A DNA stretch of 64,000 bases. Source: Cryptomeria japonica (Eukaryota; Streptophyta; Pinopsida; Cupressales; Cupressaceae). Shown piece by piece: positions 45,494-57,530 of the stretch. The stretch is from the NCBI RefSeq assembly GCF_030272615.1, contig NC_081412.1, positions 144,256,247-144,320,246 on the forward strand. Reading direction: 5' to 3'. Both the position numbers and the translations under genes were made by a program. Within the stretch, counting starts at the first letter, position 1. Every line of letters begins with the position of its first letter. The notes beneath the pieces were generated by a model. It saw only the letters and a list, made by a program, of their open reading frames with translations, had not been told where the DNA came from and did not search any database.

Positions 45494-45506
45494 GCTCTGA
45501 TACCAC
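45494..45506 (-). other. C primer-binding site (tRNA-iMet)
   Basis: The minus strand reads GTGGTATCAGAGC next to the LTR. Confidence 0.8.
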
Positions 45507-46885
45507 TTTATATCCCTTGCTAAATCTCATTGAAAATTTCTGAGTTAAATGCTCAAGGAATATTGTCAAACACTTGTCATGAAACTTGTGTATTTGCTGA
45601 TTGTGGTTTCTTTTTGATATTCTGATTTATGAGATGATAATATGCATTTATTGAACTCAAAAGGTCATATATCAAAGTCTGAAACTAAATGAGAATGCAA
45701 TGTAACACCTACCACTAACCTTTCAATGACAATGTGTGACTGAAATCATATGAAATATGCATCTACAGCTGTTAGACATTTCTACAAACATTTGGCATGC
45801 ATTCTAAGAAACCAAAATGCACTTACAATAGATTGTCATTAACACAAACACTTGTCATACATACATGTAATTCCCACGTGTCAATGAGTGGTACTAACAG
45901 CAATAAATGTAACCTCCAACAATCCGAAAATCGCTCTTCAAACCCCTTTGAATTTCTGTAGATTAACTCTTCTAAAATGTATTAGTACTGTAGCGATTTA
46001 CTATTCACGGGTATTGTAGCAGCTGATAAAAAACCTGCAATCTGCTCTTTAATGGCTGCCAAGTAGAAGCCACAAGTCTCTAATTGATCAATCTTTAAAC
46101 CCCTTCAAACTCTTGATAAAATTCTCCAACTTTAAGCACAATAGAACTCTTGGATGAAGCTCTCCCGAATGCCACAATTCAGTGGATATTTCAGCACTTC
46201 ACAGCAGTTGCAACATTGAAGAGTATCACATTCTCCAATGGCTTGGAAATTCGAAACCCTTGGCTTCTTCCTCTCCAAAATTCTTCAAGTATCAAAATGC
46301 ATAATTCACAATGAGGTTCGAGTTCTTCAAGACAATATATATTTCCCTCACAAGTTCGATTTCTCCTTTGCTCATTAAATGATATTAAATGATAATAAAA
46401 TTATATGCACTTTATCATTTAATAATTATCTTGATTTAAGAGTAGTTAATTAATTCCAATGGCCCCAACTTATGATACCTCGACCCTCACTTAAGTTATA
46501 ATATTAAGTTTATATTATAACTTAATAATATAAGCTCAGAACCATTAATGTTTATTTAAACTAAATAAACATTAATATCTCCATTATTACTCATCCTTTT
46601 TGAACGTCGTTTGAACTAGGAGCTGACATGATGAAGCTGCATACGACCATACCCCTTTACTAAAAATAGCAGGGGTCCATCTCTAACATCTCTGACTTAC
46701 TATAAATAGTAAGTAATGCATACTGAGTCCAAATGAAGCCGAACTAAAGCCAAACCTACAAAACTCTGACCATTGGAGAAGCTTCATCCCTCAAAGGGCC
46801 CTCTATTCAATCTTATTAGCCTACGAGGGTCAGTAATTGGCTAATCCCATTGAATATCTGATGTCAACAAAAAGGGGACATCACA
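45507..46885 (-). repeat. C 5' LTR
   Basis: 1379 bp. Its plus-strand left edge reads TTTATATCCC instead of TGTAATATCCC. Confidence 0.85.
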
Positions 46886-46890
46886 CATGC

Positions 46891-47650
46891 TCTCAATTCT
46901 TCGGATCTTGTACCGACTGGACCTCTATAAGTCAATCTTGCACATTCATGGGCCCTAGCAAGCGAATATATGATGTATGAACCGATGTAGAAAGTCTTTG
47001 TTCGTTCTAGCCTCTTGAGTTGTATATCAATGTTGTTGCTAATAATCCTTGCCTAGTTGATTCTTTCTTTCGCTATAATCTCTATGAAGTAGAACTTCCA
47101 ACTCTTGAATTGATAGGCTTGAGGAGTTCCTAAGATCCAGTTGAGCAATGATCACATCACCGAATTCTTCTATAAAGTCAATCCTATGAAGCTTGGTGGG
47201 CATTTTGGCTATCCTAGGCCTGCTCTTTAATAGCCAATACTTGTTAATTATCTCCAGGCACTTGTGTGGATCATTATCATAAACAACCCGTACTGCTTCC
47301 TTGGTCTTGTAGATCATGCTTCTGAACTTGGGTATATGGAAAGCTTCATTGGTAGCTTCCTCTGAAAGGTAGGCGATCTTGACTGTCAGGTGCCACTATC
47401 ATCCTCTTGCTTGCATTGTAGTGTTTAGCACACTCAACAGGCAACTCATTGCATTGTACTGCTAGAGGGAAGCATGCCGCTTTTACTATGCCACTGTCGA
47501 TATCACCTTGGAATACTCAGTTGGCTTAGTGGTGTATAGCGGTCCTTGCGATTTCTTCATGTCAATTTGGCCCAAGTTGGTATCTCCTACATTTCCACAA
47601 AGTGATGTGATCTTGGGCTCCATCATGTCTCCTTTTAAGTCCTCCTTGAT
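46891..47650 (-). pseudogene. F copy ii protein, relative of the U protein, split by C
   Basis: Minus-strand frame with shifts and stops: GNVGDTNLGQIDM (U has GRIKDTEIGHVDM), AACFPLAVQCNELPVECA (U has ASFFPVAALEPEFVLACA), then an open 92-codon piece (47317-47039), then TKTFYIGSYIIYSLA (U has TMTLYMNSYLVYLAV). After element C the frame resumes at 40554 with YRRVNDAF (U has FRRVQDAF) and stops at 40404. Several motifs in the same order make homology convincing. Function unknown. Confidence 0.55.
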
Positions 47651-48559
47651 GAGGGCATGTCAAGCTCCTGCCATTCTCTACCTATGAGAGTTGTTTAAGT
47701 TAGCATTATGATATGATATTTGCTCGCAAGTAGGAATCAATCACCTAGACCAAGAATTCTAACCCTATAATGGTAATTCATCAAAATATCTTAATATTGC
47801 CTAAAACCCTAGGTTGCATTTCTAACTTCTGGCTGAATATGCTCATCTAAGTTAGTGATAATTCCTTGGAAATGCTCAAAGATAATCTGAAATGTTTAAA
47901 TTAAGCATCCTAAACAAAAGCTTTGTGAAGGCAATGAATAAGAAGCTGAATCAGTCATAAAACAAGGTCTGATTTGGTACAAAAAATGACGAAATGCACC
48001 CTATCACAGAGCTGCAATCTGTTTCAAACAAACTGATATGTCAATTGATTGTTCTCTTGATGAAGTTTCATGTCTCCAAATGGGATCGCTTTTGAACAAA
48101 GTCTGAGATTAGTCAATAATAATAGGCAAAATGTCGCTGTCTTGTTCAATGAATTCGCTGTAATATTGTGTGAAAATCGCCTTCCTTATGATTATGATCT
48201 GCAACAATGATTAATTCGCCACTTCTTATTGCTGCTTTACCTTCAAACTTGAAATTGCTGAAATGCCTTCCATTTGTGTTTGAGAAAATGCAATCATCAA
48301 AACATAGTATATAGATGCTTTGGTGAAGAATTGTACCTCTTCATTTGGCCGACTTTGCCACAATCATTAAATGTTTTGCAATTGATCTTATTAAGACGAC
48401 TTGAGTCTTGATTTCAAATTTAAAAAAAAAAGTGTTTGTCATTAAATGTGTTGGAGGGGCCTTGGAATTTTCCACAATCAAAATCGCATCCTTTGATGCT
48501 TCAAACGTTGACCTTCACTTGTTGATGAGAATTAAACCCTTATGTCGCACTTTTTGCTT

Positions 48560-49080
48560 GTCCAAGGATGGGGCTAAAAGCTTAAGTTGCTGATTTGAAT
48601 AAGGCAGGGACGGGCTGATTCATCCAACATTGCATCTTTCTCATCTTGAAACCTTAAGTCACTGATTTGATCGATGTAGGGACGCTTTTGGTTTCTTAAA
48701 TCGCTGATTTGGTCTAAGTAAGGATGCCTTGGATCCTTAAGTTGTGCTTTTGATCTAGGGAGGGATGGATTCATTTCCTTAAGTCGCTGATCTGACTTAG
48801 GCAAGGACAAACTAATGCTTAAGTCGCACTTTCACCTGGGGTAAGGACATGCTCAATATGCTTAAGTCATTGATTTACCTTGTCCAAGGATGAAGTGAAA
48901 TGCTTGAATCGCTCATTACCTTGTCCAAGGACAAGTTGATAACCTTGTTTCGCTCTTTCACATTGAGTAGGGACAAGTCCTATTCCTTAAGTCGCTGATT
49001 TGACTTAGGCAAGGACAGATTAAGGCTTAAGTTGCACATTTGCCAGGAGGAGGGACGGGCTAAGATGAAATCAGTCTTGG
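48560..49080 (-). repeat. Tandem array of F copy ii
   Basis: About nine diverged units of 50-60 bp with the core CTTAAGTCGCTGATTTG and GGCAAGGAC. A third, unrelated array type in the F family. The remaining stretches 47651-48559 and 49081-49471 show nothing recognisable apart from the start hairpin at about 49440. Confidence 0.7.
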
Positions 49081-49471
49081 TCAAGGGAGCTTGTATTTCA
49101 AAACCGTAAAGGAGATGACATCAAATGGATACAAAAGCCGCTTACTTGCTGATTTCCTTGACCATGTGTTGGATTGTTCAAAAGACGCGTCCTAACAAAG
49201 GATGGGAGAATGAAATGCCCAAAATCACCCTCTCAAATCAAACTAAAGTTAATCGGTCTAAGGGAAAATGACCTGTCCAAACAAATCCTGCGATCAATTC
49301 ATGTCAAAGAGATGTGAATAGCCAACTCTCAAGCCTCCTTACATGGTCACGAATCTCAAACTTTATCATTCCAAGGATTGGACTCAACAAACTAATCTAG
49401 CAAACCTAAGACTAAGAGCAAAAAGAGGGGTTCCCATTTATGATGGGGCGATGTGTGAAATGGTCACAACA

Positions 49472-50455
49472 AGTTCCAAACCCAAAATAGAGGTTCCTAC
49501 TTATTCGGGAAGCCTCAATGGAGAAGTTCTCATCGATTGGATCAATGACTTAGACAAATATTTTGAATATGAGGGAGTTGCAGAGGAAAGGAGAGTAAAA
49601 TTTGCATGCACCAAATTGAAGGGCCACATTGCTATGTGCTAGGACTTTGTTCAATCCGAGAGAGGGAAGAAAAATAAGGACAAGATTAACTCTTGGGATT
49701 GGATGGTCACCAAGTTGAAGGCTAAGTTCCTTTTGGGAGATTAGCAAACTAATGTCTTCAAAAGATTGCAGAACCTAAAAAAAAAAGATGTGTCTGTGAA
49801 AGATTATACTAAAGAATTTATAAGTTTGTGATACGATTAGGGTATAGTGAGGATGACATGGAGAAAGTGGCAAGATATATGAATGATTTGAAGTATAGTT
49901 TGCAACACGAATTGAGTCTAGTGTCCCCTAAAAGTCTTGAAGAGGCTTATCAACTCGCCATCAAGGCAGAAGAGAAGTTGCAAAGGAAGAAAAGTCAGCA
50001 AGAGAGAAAGAGAGGAAGAGGATTTAGAGGAAGGGGACAACAAATTGGAAGAGGACAACAGAATCATCAAGAAGAAGGGGCTCGAAGTTCTAGTGGAACA
50101 ACCAATAATGATAGAGGAGGCTATCGAAATAAAGAGGGGAAGATCCTATGGAAGAGGTGGTTCTCAAGGTAGAGAAAGAGGGTTCTCTGGAAAATGCTTT
50201 AAGTGCAATCAATATGCTGGACACAAAAGTTGGGAATGTCCTGAATCTTCTCAAGGAGGGCATACAAAGTTTGAAAGGAGTAATCAAATTGTTCATGCTA
50301 ACCAAGAGAGTGTGGGGTCACTTGTCCACCATAAGGAAGAGCCAGAATCAGGAGATTCCTTGTTACTAAAGAGGGTATTGTTGAAGCTCCAAAAAGAAAG
50401 TCAAGAACCAGTCCAAAGGAGAGCATTATTCAAAATCAAATGTAAGTCAAAGTAA
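49472..50455 (+). pseudogene. J gag (degenerate)
   Basis: Gag core KIEVPTYSGSLNGEVLIDWI..., then several stops, a Lys/Arg/Gly-rich basic stretch and one zinc knuckle at 50195-50239 (CFKCNQYAGHKSWEC). The knuckle has five residues between the second Cys and His instead of four. The N-terminal part is missing. The long ORF entering from 49343 crosses the F/J junction and is not a real start. Confidence 0.75.
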
Positions 50456-51060
50456 ATGTTGCAAACTGATCATTGATAGTGGTAGTATGGATAATATTTT
50501 TGCAACAAAGATGGTAGATAAGGTAGGCCTTAAAAGAATCAAGCATCCATCTCCTTATAAGGTATCCTCGTTGCGAAAAGGACACCAATTGTTGGTAAAT
50601 GAGCAAGCTCATTTTGATTTTCAGATTTGTGGTTTTAAAGATAGTGTATTATGTGATGTGATGCCCATGGATGTGTGCCATGTATTGCTTGGAAAACCGT
50701 GACAATTTGAAAGGAAAGCGGTGCATAATGGAAGTGAGAACACTTATACAATAGAGAAAGATGGAGTCAAGCATATCTTGATGCCTATACAAGAGCAAGA
50801 AGAGGACAGCAGTAGTGGTAACAGAAGCAAGGTAATGTTGGTAAGTGGTAAGGAGTTTATACATGATATGAAGAATGAGGAAGTAGGATTTGCTTTGGTC
50901 CTTAAACCTAAGTGTGGGTTTATTTCTACAAAACTTGATGATTTGCCTCTTGAAGTACACAATATTTTGAATGAACACATGGATATTGTTGCATCTAATT
51001 CACCTAGTGAGTTACCTCCTTTGAAGAGCATTAGCCACCATATGGATTTGATCCCAGAGG
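50456..51060 (+). pseudogene. J aspartic protease region
   Basis: IIDSGSMDNIF (Asp at 50475) is the catalytic motif. HVLLGKP is followed by TGA (50700-50702) where chromoviruses usually have Trp before QFER, a G-to-A change. The linker to RT (PSELPPLKSISHHMDLIPEA) is typical of the lineage. Confidence 0.75.
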
Positions 51061-52351
51061 CTAGCTTTCCAAACAAGGCTGCTTAGAGGTTTTGACACCT
51101 ATGGAAAATGAAGACATTAGGAAGCAAGTGGAAGATCTTTTAAAGAAGGGTTTGATAAGGGAGAGCTTAAGCCCTTGTGCTGTTCCAACAGTACCAATAT
51201 CAAAGAAAGGGGGAGAGTGGCGTATGTGCATGGATTCAAAGGCTATCAATAAAATAACTATAAGATATAAATTTGTAATTCCTAGGATTGAAGATTTAAT
51301 GGATTGTTTATGAAGCTCAATGTATTTTTCTAAGATAGATTTGAAAAGTGGATACCATCAAATTAGAATCAGATCGGGGGATGAATGGAAAACAACATTC
51401 AAGACTAATGATGGTTTATATGAATGGTTGGTTATGCCTTTTGGGTTGTCTAATGCACCCAACACATTTATGTGAGTTATGAATGAGGTTTTAAACCCAT
51501 TCCTAGGGAAATTTGTGATTGCATATCTTGATGACATTTTGGTGTTCAGCAGGTCCAAAGAGGAGCATATGGAGCATTTGAGGAAGGTGACGAGAAGGTT
51601 GCATTAGGAAAAGTTCTAGATAAATCACAAGAAATGTGTGTTTTTGCAGACCAAACTGATCTACTTGGGTTTTGTGGTGTCTAAGGATTGGCTAAAGATG
51701 GATACAGAAAAGGTTCAAGCCATACTTAATTGGCCAACACCAAAAAATGTATTGGAGGTAAGGAGCTTTCATGGTCTTGCAAGTTTTTATAGAAAATTTA
51801 TTAGGAATTTCAGTCATGTGGTTGCACCCATTCTTGAGACCATCAAAGGGAAGAAGAAACAATTTGACTGGATTTGAAAGGCTGAAGAAAGTTTCAGATT
51901 TCTTAAACAAAAAGTGAGTGAGCAGCCTATTCTTGATTTGCCTAATTTTGAGAAAGTGTTTCAAGTTGAGTGTGATCCTAGCAGATTGGCTATTTGGGTT
52001 GTTCTATGTCAGGAAGGTAAACCAATAGCATACTTTAGTGAGAAGTTAAATGATGCAAAAAGGAAGTATTCTGCTTATGATTTAGAATTTTATGCTTTGG
52101 TTCAGTCATTAAATAAATATAGACATTATTTACTCCCTAAGGAGTTTATTATGTATACGGACAATCATGCTTTACAATTTATAAACAGCCAACACAAGTT
52201 GAATCAAATACATGCTAAATGGGTAGAGTATCTCCAAAGCTTTAACTTTGTATTGAAGCATAAATGTGGACAAATGAATAAGGTTGCTGATGCTTTGAGT
52301 AGAAGATTTTATTGTTACATGAAATACAAACGAATAGTGTGGGTTTGAAAG
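51061..52351 (+). pseudogene. J reverse transcriptase and RNase H
   Basis: [44 protein letters not shown] and the catalytic YLDD at 51524-51535. RNase H: VECDPSR, YFSEKLNDAKRKYSAYD, MYTDNHALQF, KVADALSRR. In-frame stops (for example after LMDCL, FM and RLH) and a frameshift after SRR show it is dead. Placed downstream of protease and upstream of integrase, as in Ty3/Gypsy. Confidence 0.85.
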
Positions 52352-52359
52352 CTTAAAGG

Positions 52360-52957
52360 CAAAGTAGCCGAAAACTCCTTTGCCTCTCCCTAGGCATGCG
52401 TATCCCCGTATTCGTTCCCGTATGTGAAACAAATATGTATCCGATACAGCCCGGATACACATTGAATGCTATACCCACATGTGCCCAAAAAACCTTGATT
52501 TTCAACCATGCTAGATACTATGTGATTTCATTTTTTTAAAATTTGACGGAAATCTTCCTAAATTTAATTCTAAAGAACTTCATTCATGCATTTAAAAAAA
52601 AAAAAATTGGTATAAACAAAACCTACACCCAATGAGAAAGACAAATGAAATGTTTTTCTATTTGAGTGACCCATTTTTGGGGTTATCTTCCAATGCAACT
52701 CTACTATTTTTGCATATTGCATATTGTAAAATGTTAAATCAACTTCATTATATATGTAGCAATTATGTGTCTATATTGCTTTTGAAGTAATGAAAATCTC
52801 CTCAAATAACTTTGAAAATTGTGTTAAATATATGTGTATGTGTTTTTATATGAATGGTGTATCCAGCCGTATCAATATTGGGGATCTTAAAAATGGTCGT
52901 ATTCGTATCCGATATCGTATCCGTATTTGTATCTATTTCTGTGTCCATGCAACTTTG
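52360..52957. mobile_element. 598-bp non-autonomous hAT-type insertion in J pol
   Basis: Flanked by the perfect 8-bp duplication CTTAAAGG (52352-52359 and 52958-52965). Ends are CAAAGTAGCC and, inverted, CAAAGTTGCA. CGTATCC-type motifs lie near both ends. Removing it and one duplication gives an uninterrupted pol frame across the site (GFESLK then ELYAKDADF), which fixes the borders. No transposase. Confidence 0.9.
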
Positions 52958-52965
52958 CTTAAAGG

Positions 52966-53932
52966 AGTTGTATGCAAAGGATGCAGATTTTAGAGAAGCA
53001 TTTGAAGCTTGCAGCGATCCTATTTGTAGGAATAGAGAACCATGGGTGGACTATATGATATAGGAGGGTTTGTTGTTCAAAGGAAATAGGTTATGCATCC
53101 CTATAGGTTCCATGAGAGATAATTTGTTGAAGGAGAAACATTGTGGCAGTCTTGCTGGTCACTTTGGACAAGACAAAACCTATTTGCAGTTAAGCACTCA
53201 TTACTATTGGCCTAAGATGCAAGTAGATGTTAAGAGATATGTAGAAAGGTGTAGAATTTGTCAGCATGCTAAGGGAAGGAGCCAAAATACTGGGTTATAT
53301 AAACCACTACTAGTTCCAACTCGGCCTTGGGACTCAGTGATTATGGACTTTGTGTTAGGTTTGCCTCGTACTCAAAGGGGCAATGATTCAATTTTTGTTG
53401 TAGTGGATAGATTTTCAAAAATGGTGCATTTCACACCTTGTAAGAAAACTAGTGATGTTGCTAACATTGCAAATTTGTTCTTTAAAGTAGTGAGATTACA
53501 TGGAATTCCGAAAAGTATAATATTTGATAGGGATACTAAATTTGTGGGTCATTTTTGGAGGACCCTATGGAAGAAATTGGGCACAAATTTCAGTTTGAGT
53601 TTTGCTTACCATCCCCAAACGGATGGTCAGACCGAGGTTGTCAATAGGAGCCTTGGTAACATGTTGAGGTGCATTTCTAGAAACACAACAAGAAATTGGG
53701 ATCTAGCTTTGGCACAGGCAGAATTTGCATATAATGACTCCCCTAATAGGAGTACTGAATTTAGTCCATTCTATGTTGTATATGGTTTGCATCGAAGTGG
53801 GGTATTTTATTTAAGAGACCTTGGTGATATGGAAAAGCATAGTGCTATGGGAGAAGACTTTGCCAAAGTCATCCATGATCTCCATGAAGAGGTAGAGATG
53901 ACTATTGAAGGGCACAATCAGCAGTATAAGTA
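52966..53932 (+). pseudogene. J integrase
   Basis: HHCC zinc domain (HCGSLAGH ... CRICQHAKG), catalytic core Asp at 53346, Asp at 53526 (FDRDTKF, usually SDRD) and Glu at 53634 (DGQTEVVNRSL). About 290 codons are open before a TAG. The only integrase in the window. Confidence 0.88.
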
Positions 53933-54414
53933 GCATGCTGATAAGAAGCGGAGGGAACTTCATTTTCAGTTTGGAGACCTTATCTTGGCTCACCTTAGAA
54001 AGGAGAGGTTTCCTATTGGTGTATACAACAAACTCCAAATGAAGAAAGTTGGTCTTTGTAGAGTTCTCAGAAAATTTTTTGCCAATGCATATGAAATAGC
54101 TCTGCCTTTAGATTTGGGCATCTCTCCTATCTTTAATGTGGCAGACCTATATCCTTACAAAGGAGATGGGGATGAAGGTGTAGTAGACGTTGAGTCACCT
54201 TTCATCCAGGAGCAGCAGGGAACCACATCCATTCCGCTGAAAATAGAATGCATTCTTGATAGATAGTTGTTAAAGAAGACCCGGAAACGAGAATATTTCA
54301 AGTATTTGGTCAAGTGGCAACATCACCTCTTGGAGGATTCTTCTTGGCTTACTGAACCAAAGATCACTAAGCTGGGTCATACTGTTGCATGTCTCATGAG
54401 CAGGAGCTCATGAT
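53933..54414 (+). pseudogene. J integrase tail and chromodomain
   Basis: GDLILAHLRKERFP... and NVADLYPYKGD are the typical integrase tail. After a TAG at 54264 comes KTRKREYFKYLVKWQHH...EDSSWLTE, a chromodomain, which in chromoviruses directs insertion into heterochromatin. Confidence 0.85.
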
Positions 54415-55026
54415 TTCTTTTCTGCCTGGGGAGTCTGATGCAGAGGCATCTCCCTCCCTCTCTTTTCTTCAGTATTTCTTCTCTCAATTTTAGTTTACTT
54501 CTTTAGTTTTGTTTTGGTTGAATAAGCAGGCTTTGTGCCTCCTATTTTGGTATGTTATAAACTTATTGCCACGTGTAGAAGTTACAATATTTGTAATAAG
54601 CTTCCTGTCGCTGTGTGTAAGTTACAGACTTCCTGCCACAACAGAGACAGGAAGACAAATAGACCAACAGTAGCTAAGTCGACCCGCCTGTTGCAAGGTG
54701 ATGGTTGGTAGTTACATCGGTTATCAACTGACGGCTCGACCTATACAAGGAAGGACTGCTTGGTTTTCAGGGGTTGGTTGGTCGAAGTACAGTAGGGGAT
54801 CGGACAATAAGAGAAGCCCAACAAGAGAATACGAGAGACGGGCCTATTGGGTGTGTAGGAAGAAAGGTTGAGGATAAGTTGAATGATTTGAAGTGTGATG
54901 TAACCATTGCAGACCGGATTCCTGTAAGGCATTGAAAAAACTTTTGTAATGTGTTAGAAATCATTGTGAATGGAAAAGAGTTAATATTGTTTCTGTGCAT
55001 TGTTTTGTCTGCTTTGTATGCAACCC

Positions 55027-55345
55027 TGTTGTCGGGAATAATCATTATGTTATGTTGTCATATTATGTTTATATTGTCATCAGTAATAATGAGTTACGAC
55101 CGTCAGTTAGTTAGTCGTCCCGAAGGGCAGTTGGACACGACGGTTGGTCGCACCCCTTCGGGTATTATATATTGCATACTGTTCCTTCTTAGTATCATCA
55201 TGATAGTCATGTTTGATTTAATGTTATAAGCACTTGATGTACATGGACTGTTGAATTAATACAAAGACTGGTTATTTAATATATTTCCATTATGTTCTGT
55301 GCATTTACTTTATGCATTTAACCGTTTACCCGTATGTGGAAAACA
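55027..55345 (+). repeat. E2 5' LTR
   Basis: 319 bp, TGTTGTCGGG...GGAAAACA; shares GTCGCACCCCTTCGG and a following TATATATTG-like TATA with the E1 LTR. Followed by TTTGGCGTCATTGCC. Confidence 0.75.
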
Positions 55346-55404
55346 TTTGGCGTCATTGCCTAGACGTACTCGGGAACTGAAGACGCGGATGGCGCACAGA
55401 CACG

Positions 55405-55692
55405 ATGGGCCTACCCGTTGGTGAGATAAACCTAGAGGCCGACAATGCGCAAACAAAGCTCTACAACGGAGAAGACACTGCGACGAGGGAATTTTCAATT
55501 CTGCTCCAGGTAGCCATTGAGACCTATGTTCGACGAGAGGCCACGAAGGCGGAAATCCCACCAAGTGCTGTGTGGACAGTACTGGAGGTTAGCTCGGCAG
55601 TAAATCAGTTGATGAACCATCTTCCCCGGCTACGTGCACAGGCATCGTTGGCACAACAAGCTCGCCTGGAGGAGATTGCCCAGGGAGAGTGA
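55405..55692 (+). CDS. E2 leader ORF (95 aa), possibly the original gag N-terminus
   Basis: Begins MGLPVGEINLE, is Ala/Gln/Leu-rich and helical, and ends in TGA. E1 keeps only its first residues (MGLPVGEVNPE at 4289) because about 470 nt between there and the main frame are deleted. Whether it was translated separately or as part of gag cannot be told. Confidence 0.45.
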   Translation: MGLPVGEINLEADNAQTKLYNGEDTATREFSILLQVAIETYVRREATKAEIPPSAVWTVLEVSSAVNQLMNHLPRLRAQASLAQQARLEEIAQGE

Positions 55693-55890
55693 CGCCAACA
55701 AATTCTTCAACAGTATGAAGAAAGCAGCCGTCAGGAAGCGAAGCGGGATGGCACAAGGCTAGGAAGGAATGGTACCTTGAATCCCATAGGGATAAAGGAA
55801 CATTCTATATTCAAATAAAGGTGTCATAATATTGACATGAGTTGTATCTGACGAAATGAATTAATAAAGGCGTGTTCTGGTCTATGTGTT

Positions 55891-57530
55891 GTGAATTATG
55901 GAAATGTATGGCAATTAATGCCCAACCTATTAAACAAAGATAGAAATAAGAAAGCAGAAACGGACGAGTGGGAGGCCGCGCAGAGGGCCTTGATTTTGGA
56001 ACAACAAGTAGAGCGTAGATGGAGGCTGAGGCAACTTGCCGAAGGACGACCTGCCGAAGGGTGGCCCGAAGGGAACCAAGGAGGTGTCACGGAGGGTGCA
56101 GAAGCCGAGGGAAATTTCTACGCGTTGCTAGAACACCGTAAGGTGCGGACCCACAAAGAGTTTCTGGAGGAAAGAAGGTTATGGCGGAATCTAGTCGAAG
56201 AGACTCGGGATCAGTTTAGAAACTTATCCCTTACGCCACGAAGTGAGGATCACCAAAGGGAGCCAGGAGTGGGTGTGGGTGAGAATGGAGGGGAGGACAA
56301 CCGTACGGTTGCAGGTGCCACACACAGCAGGCAAAGCACCGTACCTCCAGTCACCCATGCAGGACACACCACCGACGCCGGAGGGAGCGACGCACAGATG
56401 CAGCTACAGCCACCTCCAGGAAGATGACCCCCCTCGATGGCGGGCAAACAGAAGTTGCCTAAATTCAATGGAGATGGCAACGATGACCCCGTACGGCACT
56501 ATCGTTACAATATGGTCAGCCAACGGGGTAGTTGACAAAGCGGATTGGGTGGTGCAGTTCCCTGCCACCCTGAGAGGAGTAGCCATTGATTGGTACTCTG
56601 ATGTGGACAAAACAAAGATGGGAACATGGGATGACCTACAGAAAGCTTTTGAGAAGGAGTTTCGACTCCTTCGAGATGATAATGAGATTGTGGCGGAGAT
56701 ATTAAGCACAAAGTAGGGAAAGCACGAAACAGTGCGAGCATACAACCGACGGTTAAAGAGTTACTGGGGAAGATGGAGAACCAGTTGGCTGATGGACTAA
56801 AGAAGAGATGGTTCGTGGAAGGGTTGCGGTCATCCCTGCGGAGGAAGATGAAAATTGTACCGCCCACTTCATACGATGACGCATACAACCGCGCGATGGA
56901 TTTGGAAAGTGAAGACAAAACATCGTAGAAGAAAAAGGACAAGTCCTCTAAAGAAGAGGAGTCCTTGGGAGAAAGTAGCAGCGATGAATCATCAAGTAAG
57001 AAGGTGCAAGCTCTTCAAAAGGATATGCACCGTATGTTGAAGGAATTTAAGAACATGAAAGGAAGCACGAGCAAAAACGAAGACGTGTGGTGCACTGATT
57101 GTAAGGAAGAAGGCCACACAAAAGGCACCTGCCCGAAGAAGGCCTTTTGTGAGATTTGCCAAGTGATGGGACACTCCAAGGAATGCCCATACAACATGAA
57201 AACCCGAAGTACGCAAATGAGCCAAGTGTTGTTCATGGAGCAGACCACAACATCCGCACCAGCCGGTACGGCCCAGCAAACCAACACAACGACATCATCT
57301 GGAGGTTACCGGGACAACAGACGCGGCGACAGAAGGAATAACAACAATAACAATAACGGAAGTCGTATCCAGTATGATGCCAAGGGTTGGCCAATGATCC
57401 AATGTAGGGCCTGTAATGAGTGGGGGTACTTCGCCTGTGATTGCACGAAGGAAGCCACCCCTCAGCACCTCTGCTGATGGTGTGGGCCAGGCGACCATGA
57501 GGATGCAAATTGCCCAAAGGCAGGGGTTAA
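55891..57530 (+). pseudogene. E2 gag and zinc knuckles (degenerate)
   Basis: Similar to the E1 polyprotein from LMPNLLNKDRNK. TGA at 56425 and a short deletion near 56505 shift the frame into LRGVAIDWYSDVDK; stops follow near 56714 and 56926. Knuckles CTDCKEEGHTKGTC, CEICQVMGHSKEC (one residue short) and CRACNEWGYFACDC (His replaced by Tyr) show decay; TGA replaces Arg before the fourth knuckle. Confidence 0.8.

Larger units (their letters stand above)
40555..46885 (-). mobile_element. C: minus-strand LTR element with an unrecognised protein and an aberrant end
   Basis: LTRs at 40599-41982 and 45507-46885 are flanked by perfect CATGC duplications (40550-40554 and 46886-46890). The left duplication sits outside an extra 44-bp segment (40555-40598). 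The initiator-Met primer site (GTGGTATCAGAGC) reads on the minus strand beside 45507. The purine tract (AAAAGGGGCGAAC) lies beside 41982. The interior holds part of a B-type LTR and a degenerate unknown frame, with no pol. The target was the protein frame of F copy ii. Confidence 0.88.
11240..49471 (-). mobile_element. F-family unit, copy ii (minus strand, heavily interrupted)
   Basis: On the minus strand it starts TGTTGTGACC at 49471 and ends CACATCAACA at 11240. Own sequence is in four pieces: 49471-46891, 40554-39824, 17885-16468 and 11513-11240, about 5.0 kb. Sense order: start hairpin, tandem array (49080-48560), an unrecognised protein frame (47650-46891 and 40554-40404), a GAGCGAACTTCAAG array, a splice-acceptor-like site with a short exon-like frame (17789-17619), a telo-box palindrome, a TATA box, then the family end. 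Insertions A, H and C interrupt it. No matching target duplication was found at the outer ends (GTTAC against AGTTC). I cannot decide whether this is a very long solo LTR or a complete non-autonomous element. Confidence 0.6.
49472..55026 (+). mobile_element. J: degenerate chromovirus (Ty3/Gypsy), 5' end missing
   Basis: Gene order gag, protease, RT, RNase H, integrase, chromodomain, all on the plus strand, with many stops and shifts. The 5' LTR and gag start are cut off by F copy ii at 49471. After the chromodomain, 54420-55026 is probably 3' untranslated and LTR sequence (a TATA-like CTATACAAGG at about 54740), interrupted by E2; LTR borders are not defined. A 598-bp hAT insertion splits RNase H from integrase. 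Confidence 0.85.

Noticed and set aside
49343-49642. 99-codon ORF as the true start of J gag
   Set aside because: Its first part lies in F copy ii; the frame crosses the junction at 49471 by chance.
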